Shown here in pieces: positions 29,230 to 38,387 of a DNA stretch of 64,000 nucleotides; position 1 is the stretch's first letter; each line of letters opens with the position of its first letter. The stretch is from the NCBI RefSeq assembly GCF_041435115.1, contig NZ_CP108046.1, forward strand, positions 6,324,001 to 6,388,000. The letters run 5' to 3'. The stretch is from Streptomyces sp. NBC_00289 (GTDB lineage Bacteria > Actinomycetota > Actinomycetes > Streptomycetales > Streptomycetaceae). Both the position numbers and the translations under genes were made by a program. The notes under the pieces are model-generated. The model did not search any database. It saw only the letters and a list, made by a program, of their open reading frames with translations, and had not been told where the DNA came from.

Positions 29230-31167
29230 CTACGGCACCCTCACCCACTGCGCCTTGCTGGGCGTGCCCCGCCCGTCGTCCACGAACAGCATGTACCACC
29301 CGGACTGCACCAGGTTTCTGTTCCCCGGCACCGTCACCGTGATCCTGTCGCCCGACGTCGTGAAGTCCAGCGCGATCGAGCGCTGGTCGACGTCGGTGAC
29401 ATGGGTGGACGCGCTCGGCCTGATCAGCCTCACCTTCCTGACCGAGGAGGCGTGCCGTGAGGTGAACGTGCCGGACCCGCCGCGTGCGATGGTCCGCGGG
29501 CCGCCCGAGAGGTCGGGCCGCGCCCCCCGGTAGAGGTACGGCGGCGTGTAGATCTCGATGCGCTGCTCGAACTCGCCGGGCTTGGTGTTGCCCTTGTCGC
29601 CGTAGAGCGAGTCGGAGCCGAAGAACATCACCCGCCCGTCGGGCAGCAGGATCGAGCCCGAGTGGTAGTTGCGGCCCACCAGCGGGTCGGCGACCCGGTC
29701 GAAGGTGTCGGTGTCCGGCCGGTAGATCCGCGCCTGGAGGATGTCGGAGTCACCCCGGCCCCGGTAGTCCTCCGAGCCGCCCGACACCAGCACGGTGTCG
29801 TCGGGCAGCACCGAGGCCTGCGGGTACCGCGTGCCCTTCTCCAGCGTGGGGCCGTCGACGAACCTCGGGTTGTCGGCCTTGAGGTCGATGATCCGGGTCC
29901 GCTTGCTGGACAGTCTGGACTCGCCGACCCCGCCGCCGCCGATCACCATGAATCTCTCGTCCTGCGCCGGCGGCAAAAGGACGGTGCCGGACGTCTCCAG
30001 CCTGTCGGGGTCGCTGAGCCCGGTCAGCCTGGTGAACCGGTTGGTGTCCACGTTCCAGACGCCGGGGTCCCGGCCGACGTCGTCGGGCCCGTAGCCCGCG
30101 TTGGAACCCGAGTAGAAGACCTTGCCGTTCTGCATCAGGAACAGCGCCGGGTAGGTCGGGAACTGCCGGATCTTCGGGATGTACGTCCATTTCCTGGTCG
30201 CCGGGTCGAAGGTCTCGTTCTTGCCGGGGACCAGCTGGCCGATGTCGTCGAGCCCGGAGACGCTGAGGACCCTGCCGTCGCTCAGGGTGGTGAGCGTCGG
30301 ATACCAGCGGGCCTCGTTCATCGGGTCGACCTTGATGTACTTCTCGGCGACCGGGTCGAACTCGAAGGCGTCCCGGATGCCCTGGAAGTCCTTCTTGTCG
30401 AGGGCGAGCTTCTGGGCGATGCCGTAGGTGTTGCGGGCTTCGGCCCCGCTCAGTCCGCCGATCCGGTAGTTGTCCTGGGTGCCCGTCTCGTACTGGGAGC
30501 CCTTCTTCTGCGCCTCGACGTAGATACGGCCCAGACCCGGGTCGTTGCGCAGGAACTTCCCGGTCTTCCGGTCGAACACCTTCTTGGCGCGGGGCACCAG
30601 GACCGGGTCCTTCGACAGGAAGGTCCTGCCGTTCTCCTTTCCGGTGAACCGGGTACCCGCGGGCAGGGTGACCGGCCCGTCCGGGTTCTCGTTGTGCACG
30701 ATCATCAGGCCGCCGGCCTTGGTGACGTCGCCCTTGAGCTTCTCGTACCGCTTGGTGCCGCCCGCGATCAGCAGCCTGCCGTCGGCGAGCTGGGTGTGGC
30801 CGGTGCAGAACAGGTCCTTGGGTGTCGGGACCTTCTTGACGGTTTTGTCGACGGGGTCCCAGATCCGGGTGTCGAACCTCTTCGCGTCGAAGTTGGCCTG
30901 CTTGTTGCCCGAGCCCGCGATGAGCAGCACCTTGCCGGTGCGCAGAAGGGCCGCGTGGATGGTGTCCTGGCGGTACTCCTCGGGGAACTCCAGCACGTCC
31001 CAGTGGCCGTTGTCCGCCTTGTACTCGGCCTTGTTGATCACGTACGCGTGGTATTTCTCCGTCCCGAAGCGGTAGGCCCACGGCCCGTTCGTCCCGGCCA
31101 GGGCGAGCACCACCGCCGTGGCGATCGCGAAACGACGGACCCGACGGTGTCCGGTGCGGTCGTTCAT
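29230..31167 (-). CDS. glxA: Radical-copper oxidase GlxA
   Basis: 645 residues. An N-terminal membrane anchor (ATAVVLALAGTNGPWA) is followed by a seven-bladed kelch-type propeller and a C-terminal galactose-oxidase-like beta domain (PPYLYRGARPDLSGGPRTIA). The Cys in DLFCTGHTQL suits the Tyr-Cys cofactor, and GRNYHSGSILLPDGRV supplies the Tyr and His copper ligands. It oxidises alcohol groups on glycans at hyphal tips. The start overlaps the cslA stop by 4 bases (ATGA), so the two are coupled, as in other Streptomyces. Confidence 0.93.
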   Translation of the reverse strand: MNDRTGHRRVRRFAIATAVVLALAGTNGPWAYRFGTEKYHAYVINKAEYKADNGHWDVLEFPEEYRQDTIHAALLRTGKVLLIAGSGNKQANFDAKRFDTRIWDPVDKTVKKVPTPKDLFCTGHTQLADGRLLIAGGTKRYEKLKGDVTKAGGLMIVHNENPDGPVTLPAGTRFTGKENGRTFLSKDPVLVPRAKKVFDRKTGKFLRNDPGLGRIYVEAQKKGSQYETGTQDNYRIGGLSGAEARNTYGIAQKLALDKKDFQGIRDAFEFDPVAEKYIKVDPMNEARWYPTLTTLSDGRVLSVSGLDDIGQLVPGKNETFDPATRKWTYIPKIRQFPTYPALFLMQNGKVFYSGSNAGYGPDDVGRDPGVWNVDTNRFTRLTGLSDPDRLETSGTVLLPPAQDERFMVIGGGGVGESRLSSKRTRIIDLKADNPRFVDGPTLEKGTRYPQASVLPDDTVLVSGGSEDYRGRGDSDILQARIYRPDTDTFDRVADPLVGRNYHSGSILLPDGRVMFFGSDSLYGDKGNTKPGEFEQRIEIYTPPYLYRGARPDLSGGPRTIARGGSGTFTSRHASSVRKVRLIRPSASTHVTDVDQRSIALDFTTSGDRITVTVPGNRNLVQSGWYMLFVDDGRGTPSKAQWVRVP

Positions 31168-33278
31168 TCCTTACGTCCCCCCGATCCGCCGAGCGCGATC
31201 CGCACGGTCGCATCGCCCGCCCCGCCCGAGGCGGCCCAGTTCGGCTGGTGCGCGGGGCCGTTCTGACGCGCCGGGCCCGGCTGGGCGTACGGCGACGTCA
31301 CCGGTGGGGCCGGGGATGTCCCGGCCGGAGCCTGCGCCGACCCACCCGCGGCCCGCGAGGTCACACCCGGAGGCGGGGGCGCGCCCCCGGGCGGCGGCGA
31401 CGACCCCGCCGGGGGTGGCGCCACCACCGTGGGAGCCGGTACCTGCGGGGGCACCGCGTCCTGCGGTTCAGCCGCCGCGGGGGCGGCCGCCCGCTTCCTC
31501 GCCGTCCGCAGCGTCCACCGCCAGGCGAGGATCGGCGAGGCGGTGACCAGCAGGGCGAAGGAGGCCCAGGTGACCATCGCGGGGTGGGAGTGCCCGAAGA
31601 CGAACCCGGCGGTGATCGAGACGCCGAAGACCGCGATGAAGAACAGGTGGATGCGGAAGGTCCCGAACAGGGTGTCCGGGCTGGCCGAGTCGCCCTTGGG
31701 TGTCACCACGAACCCGCTCTTGCGGCGCAGCACGGTGTCCATCAGGGAGCGGGCGTAGATCGGCGCGGACAGGGCCGACATCACCATGCCCGCCACACCG
31801 CCCGACCCCTCCGGCTCGTGCGGGGAGACGTTGTGCCGGCGGTTCCAGACGTACAGGCCGATCTGCAGCGCGGAGGCGTTGCCGTAGAGCATCAGCCACA
31901 CGGTCGGGTCGATGTTCACCCCGGAGGCGCCCAGGCCCAGGAACAGCGCGCAGCTCAGTGCCGCCAGGATCCAGTTGAGCGCCGACATCGGGTAGAAGAT
32001 GATCATCATCGTGTAGTTGAGGAGCTTGCCGGGCGGCAGTGAGAAGAAGCCCTTCCAGTACTGCTTGAGGATCGTCTCGTACGTCCCCCGCGACCAGCGC
32101 AGCTGCTGGGTGAAGAAGTCCGTCCAGGCGCCCGGCCCCTCGCCGACCGCGAGCACGTCCGGGGTGTAGACCGACCGCCACTTCCTGCCGGTGACCGGGT
32201 TCTTCGCGCGGTGCATCTCGAAGCCGGTCGCCATGTCCTCGGTGATCGAGTCGTACAGGCCGCCGATCTGCTTGAGCGCCCTGATCCGTACGGCGTTGGA
32301 GGTGCCCACGAACATCGGGCCGCCGTACCGGTTGCCGGCGCGCTGGATCAGCGCGTGGAAGAGGAACTGCTGCGACTCGGCGGCCTTGGTGATCGGGTTG
32401 TCGTAGTTGCCGTAGACCTGCGGGCCGATCACGAAGCCGACGTCCGGGTCGCGGAAGAAGCCGAGCATCCGCTCCAGGTAGTTCGGCAGCGGCACGTGGT
32501 CGGTGTCGACGGAGGCGAAGTAGTCGTAGTCGTCGCCGTGTGCCTCGAGCCAGGCGTTGTAGTTGCCGTGCTTGGTCCTGGCGCGGTGCGGGCCGGTGGG
32601 CCGGTTCCACCTGGCGACGCCCTTGCGGGAGAAGTGGTGCACGCCGAGGCGCTCACAGACCGCCTTCACGCCGGGGTCGTCGCCCTCATCGAGGAGCCAG
32701 ACGTGCAGCAGGCCCCGGTGGCGGATCCTGACGGCCGCCTCCAGGGTCCGCGTGACCATCTCCAGGGGTTCCTTGCCGGGCACGAACGAGGTGAGGAAGG
32801 CGACCTTCGTGCCGGTCTCCGGCACCACCGGCACCGGGTCGCGGGCGACCAGGGTGGCGTGCGCGTTCGACAGCACGTTCATGCAGCGGAAGAACTCGAT
32901 CAGACCGATCGAGACCAGCATCACGAGGTCGAGGGCGGGCAGCCAGGAAAAGGCCGGGTAGTCGCGTTCGGTCCAGTGTTCGGGCTGGAGCAGCCAGCCG
33001 AGCAGGACCAGGGAGAGCAGCGGCGCGGCGGCCAGCATCAGGGCGACCCTGACGCGGTGCGGCTCCTGCGAGATCAGGGAGCGGTACCGGACCCGGTACG
33101 GCTTGTTCGGATCGGGCTGGGTGAGGGGTCCCGCCAGTCGGCTGTAGTGCTCGTAGTCGTATTTCGGCAGCGAGGTCGTGATCCGATGCGATGCTCCGGT
33201 GTGGTGCGAGGGCTTGCTGAGCTGAACGGTCTGAGCTGGTTCGAGATTCTGCCGGGCGCCCGTCGGCGTCGACGTCAT
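31164..33278 (-). CDS. cslA: Cellulose-synthase-like glycosyltransferase CslA
   Basis: 704 residues, family GT2. Two membrane helices precede the cytosolic catalytic domain, followed by several C-terminal helices. Motifs: VWLLDEGDDPG and ASVDTDHVPLPNY (UDP-glucose binding), TEDMATGFEM (catalytic base) and FFTQQLRWSRGTYE (QxxRW). The last 110 residues are an unusually Pro/Ala-rich cytosolic tail. It makes a beta-glucan at growing tips, matured by GlxA and the GH6 protein. A long gap upstream should hold its promoter. Confidence 0.94.
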   Translation of the reverse strand: MTSTPTGARQNLEPAQTVQLSKPSHHTGASHRITTSLPKYDYEHYSRLAGPLTQPDPNKPYRVRYRSLISQEPHRVRVALMLAAAPLLSLVLLGWLLQPEHWTERDYPAFSWLPALDLVMLVSIGLIEFFRCMNVLSNAHATLVARDPVPVVPETGTKVAFLTSFVPGKEPLEMVTRTLEAAVRIRHRGLLHVWLLDEGDDPGVKAVCERLGVHHFSRKGVARWNRPTGPHRARTKHGNYNAWLEAHGDDYDYFASVDTDHVPLPNYLERMLGFFRDPDVGFVIGPQVYGNYDNPITKAAESQQFLFHALIQRAGNRYGGPMFVGTSNAVRIRALKQIGGLYDSITEDMATGFEMHRAKNPVTGRKWRSVYTPDVLAVGEGPGAWTDFFTQQLRWSRGTYETILKQYWKGFFSLPPGKLLNYTMMIIFYPMSALNWILAALSCALFLGLGASGVNIDPTVWLMLYGNASALQIGLYVWNRRHNVSPHEPEGSGGVAGMVMSALSAPIYARSLMDTVLRRKSGFVVTPKGDSASPDTLFGTFRIHLFFIAVFGVSITAGFVFGHSHPAMVTWASFALLVTASPILAWRWTLRTARKRAAAPAAAEPQDAVPPQVPAPTVVAPPPAGSSPPPGGAPPPPGVTSRAAGGSAQAPAGTSPAPPVTSPYAQPGPARQNGPAHQPNWAASGGAGDATVRIALGGSGGRKE

Positions 33279-33720
33279 GAGTCATCCCCCCAACACGCGG
33301 GTCAACGCGTGTTCGTCGGTTCCTCACGCCTGGTCGGACCCCCCTCGGCCCTGGCAGGCGCGTCCACGGTGAGCCACAGTCAGCACACGTCGCGCACATG
33401 GAGACACGGACTGTGACCAGCAGGTTGCGGAATGCCCCCCTCGGCATCCTTCGGCAACGGGGCCCCTTTCCCCGCATCACCGGCAACCGGCCCTTGTCCC
33501 CCCAACTGCCGCGAATCCACGGCAGCTTGAAGGCCAGGGTTCTACGGCGTCCATCATGATCGCAAGACGCGAAACGCGGTGTTTACCGGTGATACGCGCT
33601 CATTGTGGGGCCTGTGGGGAGCTTGTGGAGCCTTTGTGTTCGATCGGACGGAGAAGTTACGGAAGTGCCTTCTTTTGGCTTTTATCCACCCGGAACTGAT
33701 CACCGGCTCACGCCGCGCCG
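33279..33720. other. Gene-free region upstream of cslA
   Basis: About 440 bases with no credible gene. It should contain the cslA-glxA promoter and 5' leader on the minus strand and the end of the tRNA-Lys transcription unit. It has an AT-richer section near 33550-33700 (GCCTTCTTTTGGCTTTTATC). No operator was recognised. Confidence 0.5.
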
Positions 33721-33758
33721 AAAAGCAGCAGGCCCCCCGGGTGAACGGGGGGCCTGCT
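33721..33758 (-). terminator. Terminator of tRNA-Lys copy 1
   Basis: A perfect 13-bp stem AGCAGGCCCCCCG/CGGGGGGCCTGCT with loop of 6, followed on the minus strand by GCTTTT. Confidence 0.85.
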
Positions 33759-33765
33759 CTGTCTG

Positions 33766-33839
33766 TGCGCCGCCAGGGACTCGAACCCCGGACCCGCTGA
33801 TTAAGAGTCAGCTGCTCTAACCAACTGAGCTAGCGGCGC
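33766..33839 (-). tRNA. tRNA-Lys (CUU), copy 1
   Basis: 74 nt on the minus strand: acceptor GCGCCGC/GCGGCGC, D arm with AGCTCAGTTGGTTAGAGC, anticodon stem CTGAC/ATCAG... around the loop CTCTTAA (anticodon CTT), T arm GGGGTTCGAGTCCC, discriminator A, no encoded CCA. Identical to the copies at 40097 and 53945. Confidence 0.97.
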
Positions 33840-34038
33840 CTGCTGACCTGCACAACTCTACCCGACGTCCGAGAGTGCTCCGTCCACTCGTCCGGGGGGT
33901 CGACCCGGCCGGCCGAACCTCTCCGGCAGGTCCCTGTACATCATTCGGACCGTCAGCATGCGCGTCGGGAACACAGTTGGGAAACTGTCGAACGTGCACA
34001 GTTGCGGACATTTCCACCCGGAGCGTAAGGGGCGTCGC

Positions 34039-35385
34039 ATGGAGACTGCGGTATTCGAGGAAGTCGATCCCGCGAGCGACTGCGACTGCCCCGGCTGCGT
34101 CCACTGGCGGCGCGTACTGCCGCACTCCCGGACCGGCCGCACCGGCGGCCACCCGGCGGCCCACCGGGCCGTGATCCTGGCGGCCGCGGCCTCCGCCACC
34201 CTCGGCATCGGGCACGCGGTACCGGCCGCGGCTGTCCCGCTCGCCCCCGACCGGCCGGCCGTTCCCGCAGGTGACGAGCCCGACACGCCGCAGGGTGGCA
34301 AGGCCCCGCTGCACGGTCCGGCCGGCACCCCGGTGAAGCCGACGGGGCCGGTCAAGACGCCCGCGACGACCCGCGCGGAGATCATCGAGCGGGCCAGGAC
34401 CTGGGTCGCCGCGAAGGTGCCGTACAGCATGTACGACTACTGGTTCGACGGCTACCGCCAGGACTGCTCGGGCTACGTCTCGATGGCCTGGAACCTGCCG
34501 GGGAACGAGTGGACGGGCAGCCTCGACCAGTACAGCGTCCGGATCGCCAAGGACGACCTGCAGCCCGGCGACATCCTGCTCTTCCACAACCCGGTCAACC
34601 CGGAGCAGGGTTCCCACGTCGTCCTCTTCGGCGGCTGGACGGACGACACCCACACCTACTACACCGCCTACGAGCAGACCCGCCCCACCACCCGCCTCCA
34701 GTCCACCCCCTACGCCTACTGGAGTCACTCGGACGACTACCTCGCCTACCGCTACAAGGGGCTCGCGGGCGGCACGGCGGGCGCGTCAACGGACTCCGGC
34801 GGCGCGAAGCCCGACTCCGGCAACGCGAAACCGGGCGCCGGGAAGACGGCGACTGCGTACCCGGGGGCCGCCTACTTCGGCCCCGGCGCCAACAACAAGT
34901 ACGTCACCGAGCTCGGCCGGATGCTCGTCGGGCACGGGGCCGGACCCTTCTACACCTCGGGTCCCGGCCCGCGCTGGTCGGACACGGACCGGCGGGCCAC
35001 CCAGGCGTTCCAGCGGGCCCAGGGCTGGTCGGGAGCGGACGCGGACGGCTACCCGGGTCCACGGACCTGGACGCTGCTGGCCACGGGAACGGGCAGGAAC
35101 ATCGCCGCCGGGGCGGCCGGACCCACCGCACCCTCCTCGCACGGGGTGCCCGGCTATCCCGGACGGGCGCTGTTCCGGCCCGGCGCGGCCAACGAGTACG
35201 TCACCCGGCTCGGCCGGCAACTCGTGAAGAAGGGGTACGGCAAGCACTACACGACCGGTCCCGGACCGCGCTGGAGCGAGGCCGACCGGCGGAGCGTCGA
35301 GGCGTTCCAGCGCGCCCAGGGCTGGCGGGGCGGCGCGGCGGACGGCTACCCAGGCCCGGAAACCTGGCGCCGCCTCTTCTCATGA
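34039..35385 (+). CDS. Secreted NLP/P60-like cell wall protein with two peptidoglycan-binding repeats
   Basis: 448 residues from the ATG at 34039. An unusual N-terminus with Cys residues (DCDCPGCVHW) precedes a hydrophobic segment (AVILAAAASATLGIGHAVPA). The catalytic domain has the Cys in GYRQDCSGYVSMAWNL and His in EQGSHVVLFGGW, typical of NlpC/P60 peptidases. A Gly/Ala/Lys linker leads to two tandem repeats, each containing Y-V-T-x-L-G-R and QAFQRAQGW/EAFQRAQGW, with a C-terminal YPGP. It probably trims or binds peptidoglycan near the CslA machinery. Confidence 0.85.
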   Translation: METAVFEEVDPASDCDCPGCVHWRRVLPHSRTGRTGGHPAAHRAVILAAAASATLGIGHAVPAAAVPLAPDRPAVPAGDEPDTPQGGKAPLHGPAGTPVKPTGPVKTPATTRAEIIERARTWVAAKVPYSMYDYWFDGYRQDCSGYVSMAWNLPGNEWTGSLDQYSVRIAKDDLQPGDILLFHNPVNPEQGSHVVLFGGWTDDTHTYYTAYEQTRPTTRLQSTPYAYWSHSDDYLAYRYKGLAGGTAGASTDSGGAKPDSGNAKPGAGKTATAYPGAAYFGPGANNKYVTELGRMLVGHGAGPFYTSGPGPRWSDTDRRATQAFQRAQGWSGADADGYPGPRTWTLLATGTGRNIAAGAAGPTAPSSHGVPGYPGRALFRPGAANEYVTRLGRQLVKKGYGKHYTTGPGPRWSEADRRSVEAFQRAQGWRGGAADGYPGPETWRRLFS

Positions 35386-35446
35386 CCCGCAAGGAAACGA
35401 GGGCCCCCGGCCGGGCTCTGCCCGACCATCCAACAACCCCACCCGG

Positions 35447-35640
35447 CAACCAGCCCCAGGGGCGCGGCGAACTGCGAGCCCCTCCCGACAACCCGCACGG
35501 CAACCAGCCTCAGGGGCGCGGCGAACTGCGAGCCCCTCCCGACAACCCGCACGGCAACCAGCCTCAGGGGCGCGGCGAACTGCGAGCCCCTCCCGACAAC
35601 CGCACGGCAACCAGCCTCAGGGGCGCGGGGAACTGCGCGA
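35447..35640. repeat. 54-bp tandem repeat, three and a half copies
   Basis: Units start CAACCAGCCYCAGGGGCGCG at 35447, 35501, 35555 and 35608. The third unit is one base shorter, and the last degenerates into the common Streptomyces sequence GGGGCGCGGGGAACTGCGCGA, which appears once more near 35700. It lies between two plus-strand genes and codes for nothing credible. Confidence 0.88.
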
Positions 35641-35847
35641 CCAGCCACAACGCACCCGCACCCGACACCCGAGCAGAGCCCCCCTCTCAGGGGCGAGGGG
35701 GCGCGGGGAACTGCGCGACACCCCGGGTCCCCGACAACCCACCCGCACATGAACGAACCGCATCGCACCACCCCACACCCCGCGGCCCGCGGTCTCGCGG
35801 AAACCGCTCACGTCACGGCGTATCTGGCGCGGAGGCTGGAGGCACGC

Positions 35848-36972
35848 ATGAGTACGACCACTTCACACACACCCGAGTCCGAGGGGCCCACCGAGGGTCC
35901 GGCCAGGACCGGCCGGCTCATCCAGAACGAGGCGACCACCGAGATCCCCGTCCACCTGCTGTTCCGTGACGAGCCCGTGCCCTCGACCACGGTGCCGCTC
36001 GGACCCGCGGTCGTCGGGCGCCGGCAGGGCACGGGGGAGCAGCCACGACTGCGGCGACCCGCGGCCGCGACGACGCGCCCCGTGCCTCAGGTCGACCCCG
36101 CTCTGGTGGAGCGGCCGGCGCGGGTGCTGCCCGGGGCGGTGGGCGTGCTCGCCGGGGCCTGCGGTCTGGCCGGCTGCGTGGTCGTCTCGTGGTGGGCGGG
36201 CGAGCTGCCGTCGCTGGCGACGCGGGCACTGCGGCTGCCGTCGTACGCCGGGGCGGGACTCGGCCCGGCGCAATGGGCGGCGTACACGGGTGCCGCGGCG
36301 CTCGGCCTCTTCGGGTTCGGCGGGCTGGCCCGCGGCCGCACCGGGCGGGCCTGGGTGCTGGATCTGTTCGGCCGCTACCGGGGGACGGTCCGGCGTACCG
36401 GGCTGATGTGGGTGAACCCACTGCTGCTGCGCCGCCGGGTCGACGTACGGCTGCGGCACTGGCGCAGTGAGCCGATGCCGGCGGCGGACGGCAACGGGGT
36501 CGCGCTGCGGGTCGTGGTCCTGGTGGTCTGGCGGGTGCGGGACACCGCGCGGGCCACGCTGGGTGTCGACGACCACGAGACGTATCTGCGGGAGTGTGTG
36601 GAGGCGGCGCTGGTCCGGGTGCCGGTGGAGCTGCCGGGGTCCGCCCGGGGTTCCGTCGGTGTCGCCGGGGACGCGCTGACCCGGCTGGTCGCGGCGGACG
36701 CGGCACCGGTGGGAGTCGAGGTGTTCTCGGTGCAGCCGGTACGGGTCGAGTACGCCCCGGAGGTGGCCGCCGCGATGACCCGCCGCCGTATCGCCGCGCT
36801 GGACGCCCAGCAGCGGGCGACGGTGCTCACCTCGGTCGTCGACTCGGTCGAGGACACGGTGACCCGGCTGACCATGCGCGGCCTGGTCGAACTCGACGAC
36901 TACGAACGCAAGGTGCTGGTGAAGGACCTGACGGTGGCGTTCTGTTCGGGGCGGGGGGAACCGGCGCCCTGA
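35848..36972 (+). CDS. SPFH/band-7 domain membrane protein
   Basis: 374 residues from the ATG at 35848 (CTGGAGG upstream). A Pro/Arg/Thr-rich cytosolic N-terminus is followed by two hydrophobic segments (GAVGVLAGACGLAGCVVVSW and WAAYTGAAALGLFGFGG). Then the band-7 domain: GLMWVNPLLLRRRVDVRLRH, LRVVVLVVWRVRDTARATLG, a helical part, and AAMTRRRIAALDAQQRATVL. Such proteins scaffold membrane microdomains. The position between the peptidase and LPMO genes suggests a role in the tip machinery; that is inference. Confidence 0.82.
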   Translation: MSTTTSHTPESEGPTEGPARTGRLIQNEATTEIPVHLLFRDEPVPSTTVPLGPAVVGRRQGTGEQPRLRRPAAATTRPVPQVDPALVERPARVLPGAVGVLAGACGLAGCVVVSWWAGELPSLATRALRLPSYAGAGLGPAQWAAYTGAAALGLFGFGGLARGRTGRAWVLDLFGRYRGTVRRTGLMWVNPLLLRRRVDVRLRHWRSEPMPAADGNGVALRVVVLVVWRVRDTARATLGVDDHETYLRECVEAALVRVPVELPGSARGSVGVAGDALTRLVAADAAPVGVEVFSVQPVRVEYAPEVAAAMTRRRIAALDAQQRATVLTSVVDSVEDTVTRLTMRGLVELDDYERKVLVKDLTVAFCSGRGEPAP

Positions 36973-37093
36973 CGACCCCTCGAACACGTTCTCCGATTGG
37001 TATGGACATGTTCAAGAGGCCGCAATAATCTGGGACTTGGTCTAGACCTGCACGGCTCACAGAACCTCCCCCACGTTCTCCAGGAGCGGCAGT

Positions 37094-37699
37094 ATGCGCG
37101 AAAAGACCAGGTTGTATGCCGCCGTGGTGGGCCTCGCCACCACCGGAGCCCTCGTGCTCTCCTCCGGTGGTGCCAGCAGCCACGGCTACACCGATCTCCC
37201 CATCAGCCGGCAGAAGCTCTGCCAGAACGGCACGGTGGCCAACTGCGGTGACATCCAGTGGGAGCCGCAGAGCGTCGAGGGCCCGAAGGGCTTCCCGGCC
37301 GGCGGCGCGGCGGACGGCCGGATATGTTCCGGCAACAACACGCGCTTCGCACAGCTCGACAGTCCGAAAACACCCTCCGGCGGCGCCTGGCCGACCACGA
37401 GGGTGACGGGTGGTCAGGGCTACACCTTCCGCTGGCAGTTCACGGCGATGCACTCCACGACCGACTTCAAGTACTACGTCACCAGGCAGGGCTGGAACCA
37501 GAACCACAACCTCGCCCGCTCCGACCTGAACACGACACCGTTCCTGACGGTGCCGTACAACGGGCAGCGCCCGCCGTCCACGCTCTCCCACAGCGGCACG
37601 CTGCCGACCGGGCTCAGCGGTCACCATGTCGTCGTCGCCGTGTGGACGATCGCGGACACCGGCAACGCGTTCTACGCCTGCTCCGACGTCACGTTCTGA
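37094..37699 (+). CDS. Lytic polysaccharide monooxygenase, AA10 family
   Basis: 201 residues with CAGGAGCGG before the ATG. The signal peptide ends at ASS so that the mature protein begins with His30 (HGYTDLPISRQ). This N-terminal His and His120 in QFTAMHSTTDF make the copper histidine brace. Four Cys suggest disulfides, and the C-terminus ACSDVTF is typical. Single-domain AA10 of this size near cslA/glxA corresponds to the LPMO shown in S. lividans to act with CslA/GlxA/CslZ on the tip glucan. Confidence 0.92.
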   Translation: MREKTRLYAAVVGLATTGALVLSSGGASSHGYTDLPISRQKLCQNGTVANCGDIQWEPQSVEGPKGFPAGGAADGRICSGNNTRFAQLDSPKTPSGGAWPTTRVTGGQGYTFRWQFTAMHSTTDFKYYVTRQGWNQNHNLARSDLNTTPFLTVPYNGQRPPSTLSHSGTLPTGLSGHHVVVAVWTIADTGNAFYACSDVTF

Positions 37700-37850
37700 C
37701 CGTCGTCCGGCAGGGCCCGTGGGTCACGGCCCGGGCGCGCCTCGCACGGCGCCCGGCCGTGGCTCGGAACTGAGCCTTTCTTGAGACAATCCGGCAGCTC
37801 AGGCGGGTAGGTTCCCCCCACAGGAAGCAACTGACCGCGGGGGAAGCTCA

Positions 37851-38315
37851 ATGGACGTGTTCTTCTACCTCATTCCGGGCCTGATCATGGCCCTGGCCCT
37901 GTTCATGGCGTACCGCGTGGTGCGCCGCTGGCTCCAGGTGCGCGGCGCCTGGAACAGCGGGCTCACCGCGGAGGCGCGCTGTCTGCGGGCGTTCACGACG
38001 ACCCACGGCGGCGGCGGTGACACGTCCGTGCGCACCGCGCTGCACCACGTCTACGAGTTCACCGCGCGCGACGGCCGTGTCGTGCGGTTCGACGAGGAGG
38101 GCGGCCGGGCGACCACGGTGGAGGGCGACTACGTGACGGTCTACTACACCGACGGCCGTGACGTGGTGGCCACGGCGCACGAGCCGAGCCGGGTCAAGCA
38201 GGCGGCGGCCACCCTCGGCATCCTGGCCTTCCTCGGCGTGGTCGTCGTGTTCTGCGTCGGCTTCATGGTCCAGTACACGGTGGTCTTCCTGGACTCCGAC
38301 GTCTCGGGCTTCTGA
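37851..38315 (+). CDS. DUF3592-like membrane protein
   Basis: 154 residues. One membrane helix at the N-terminus (LIPGLIMALALFMAYRVV) and one near the C-terminus (LGILAFLGVVVVFCVGFMVQ), with a beta-rich domain between containing HHVYEFTARDGRVVRFDEEG and VTVYYTDGRD, the DUF3592 pattern. Function unknown. GGGGGAAGC before the ATG. Confidence 0.78.
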   Translation: MDVFFYLIPGLIMALALFMAYRVVRRWLQVRGAWNSGLTAEARCLRAFTTTHGGGGDTSVRTALHHVYEFTARDGRVVRFDEEGGRATTVEGDYVTVYYTDGRDVVATAHEPSRVKQAAATLGILAFLGVVVVFCVGFMVQYTVVFLDSDVSGF

Positions 38316-38387
38316 GAGCCGCTCGGGAACGGGCGGGCACGGTACACCCCTCCACTTCTGACGGTACGTCAACTACTGTGCGCGCCC

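Noticed and set aside
33579..33820. Short plus-strand ORFs before tRNA-Lys copy 1
   Set aside because: They run through the terminator and the tRNA itself and have no coding pattern.
33766..33839. tRNA-Lys as the prophage attachment site
   Set aside because: The prophage junction is in a HAD hydrolase gene at 26105 and the integrase is a serine type; no phage sequence adjoins the tRNA.
35447..35640. CRISPR array from the 54-bp repeat
   Set aside because: The units are directly adjacent without spacers.
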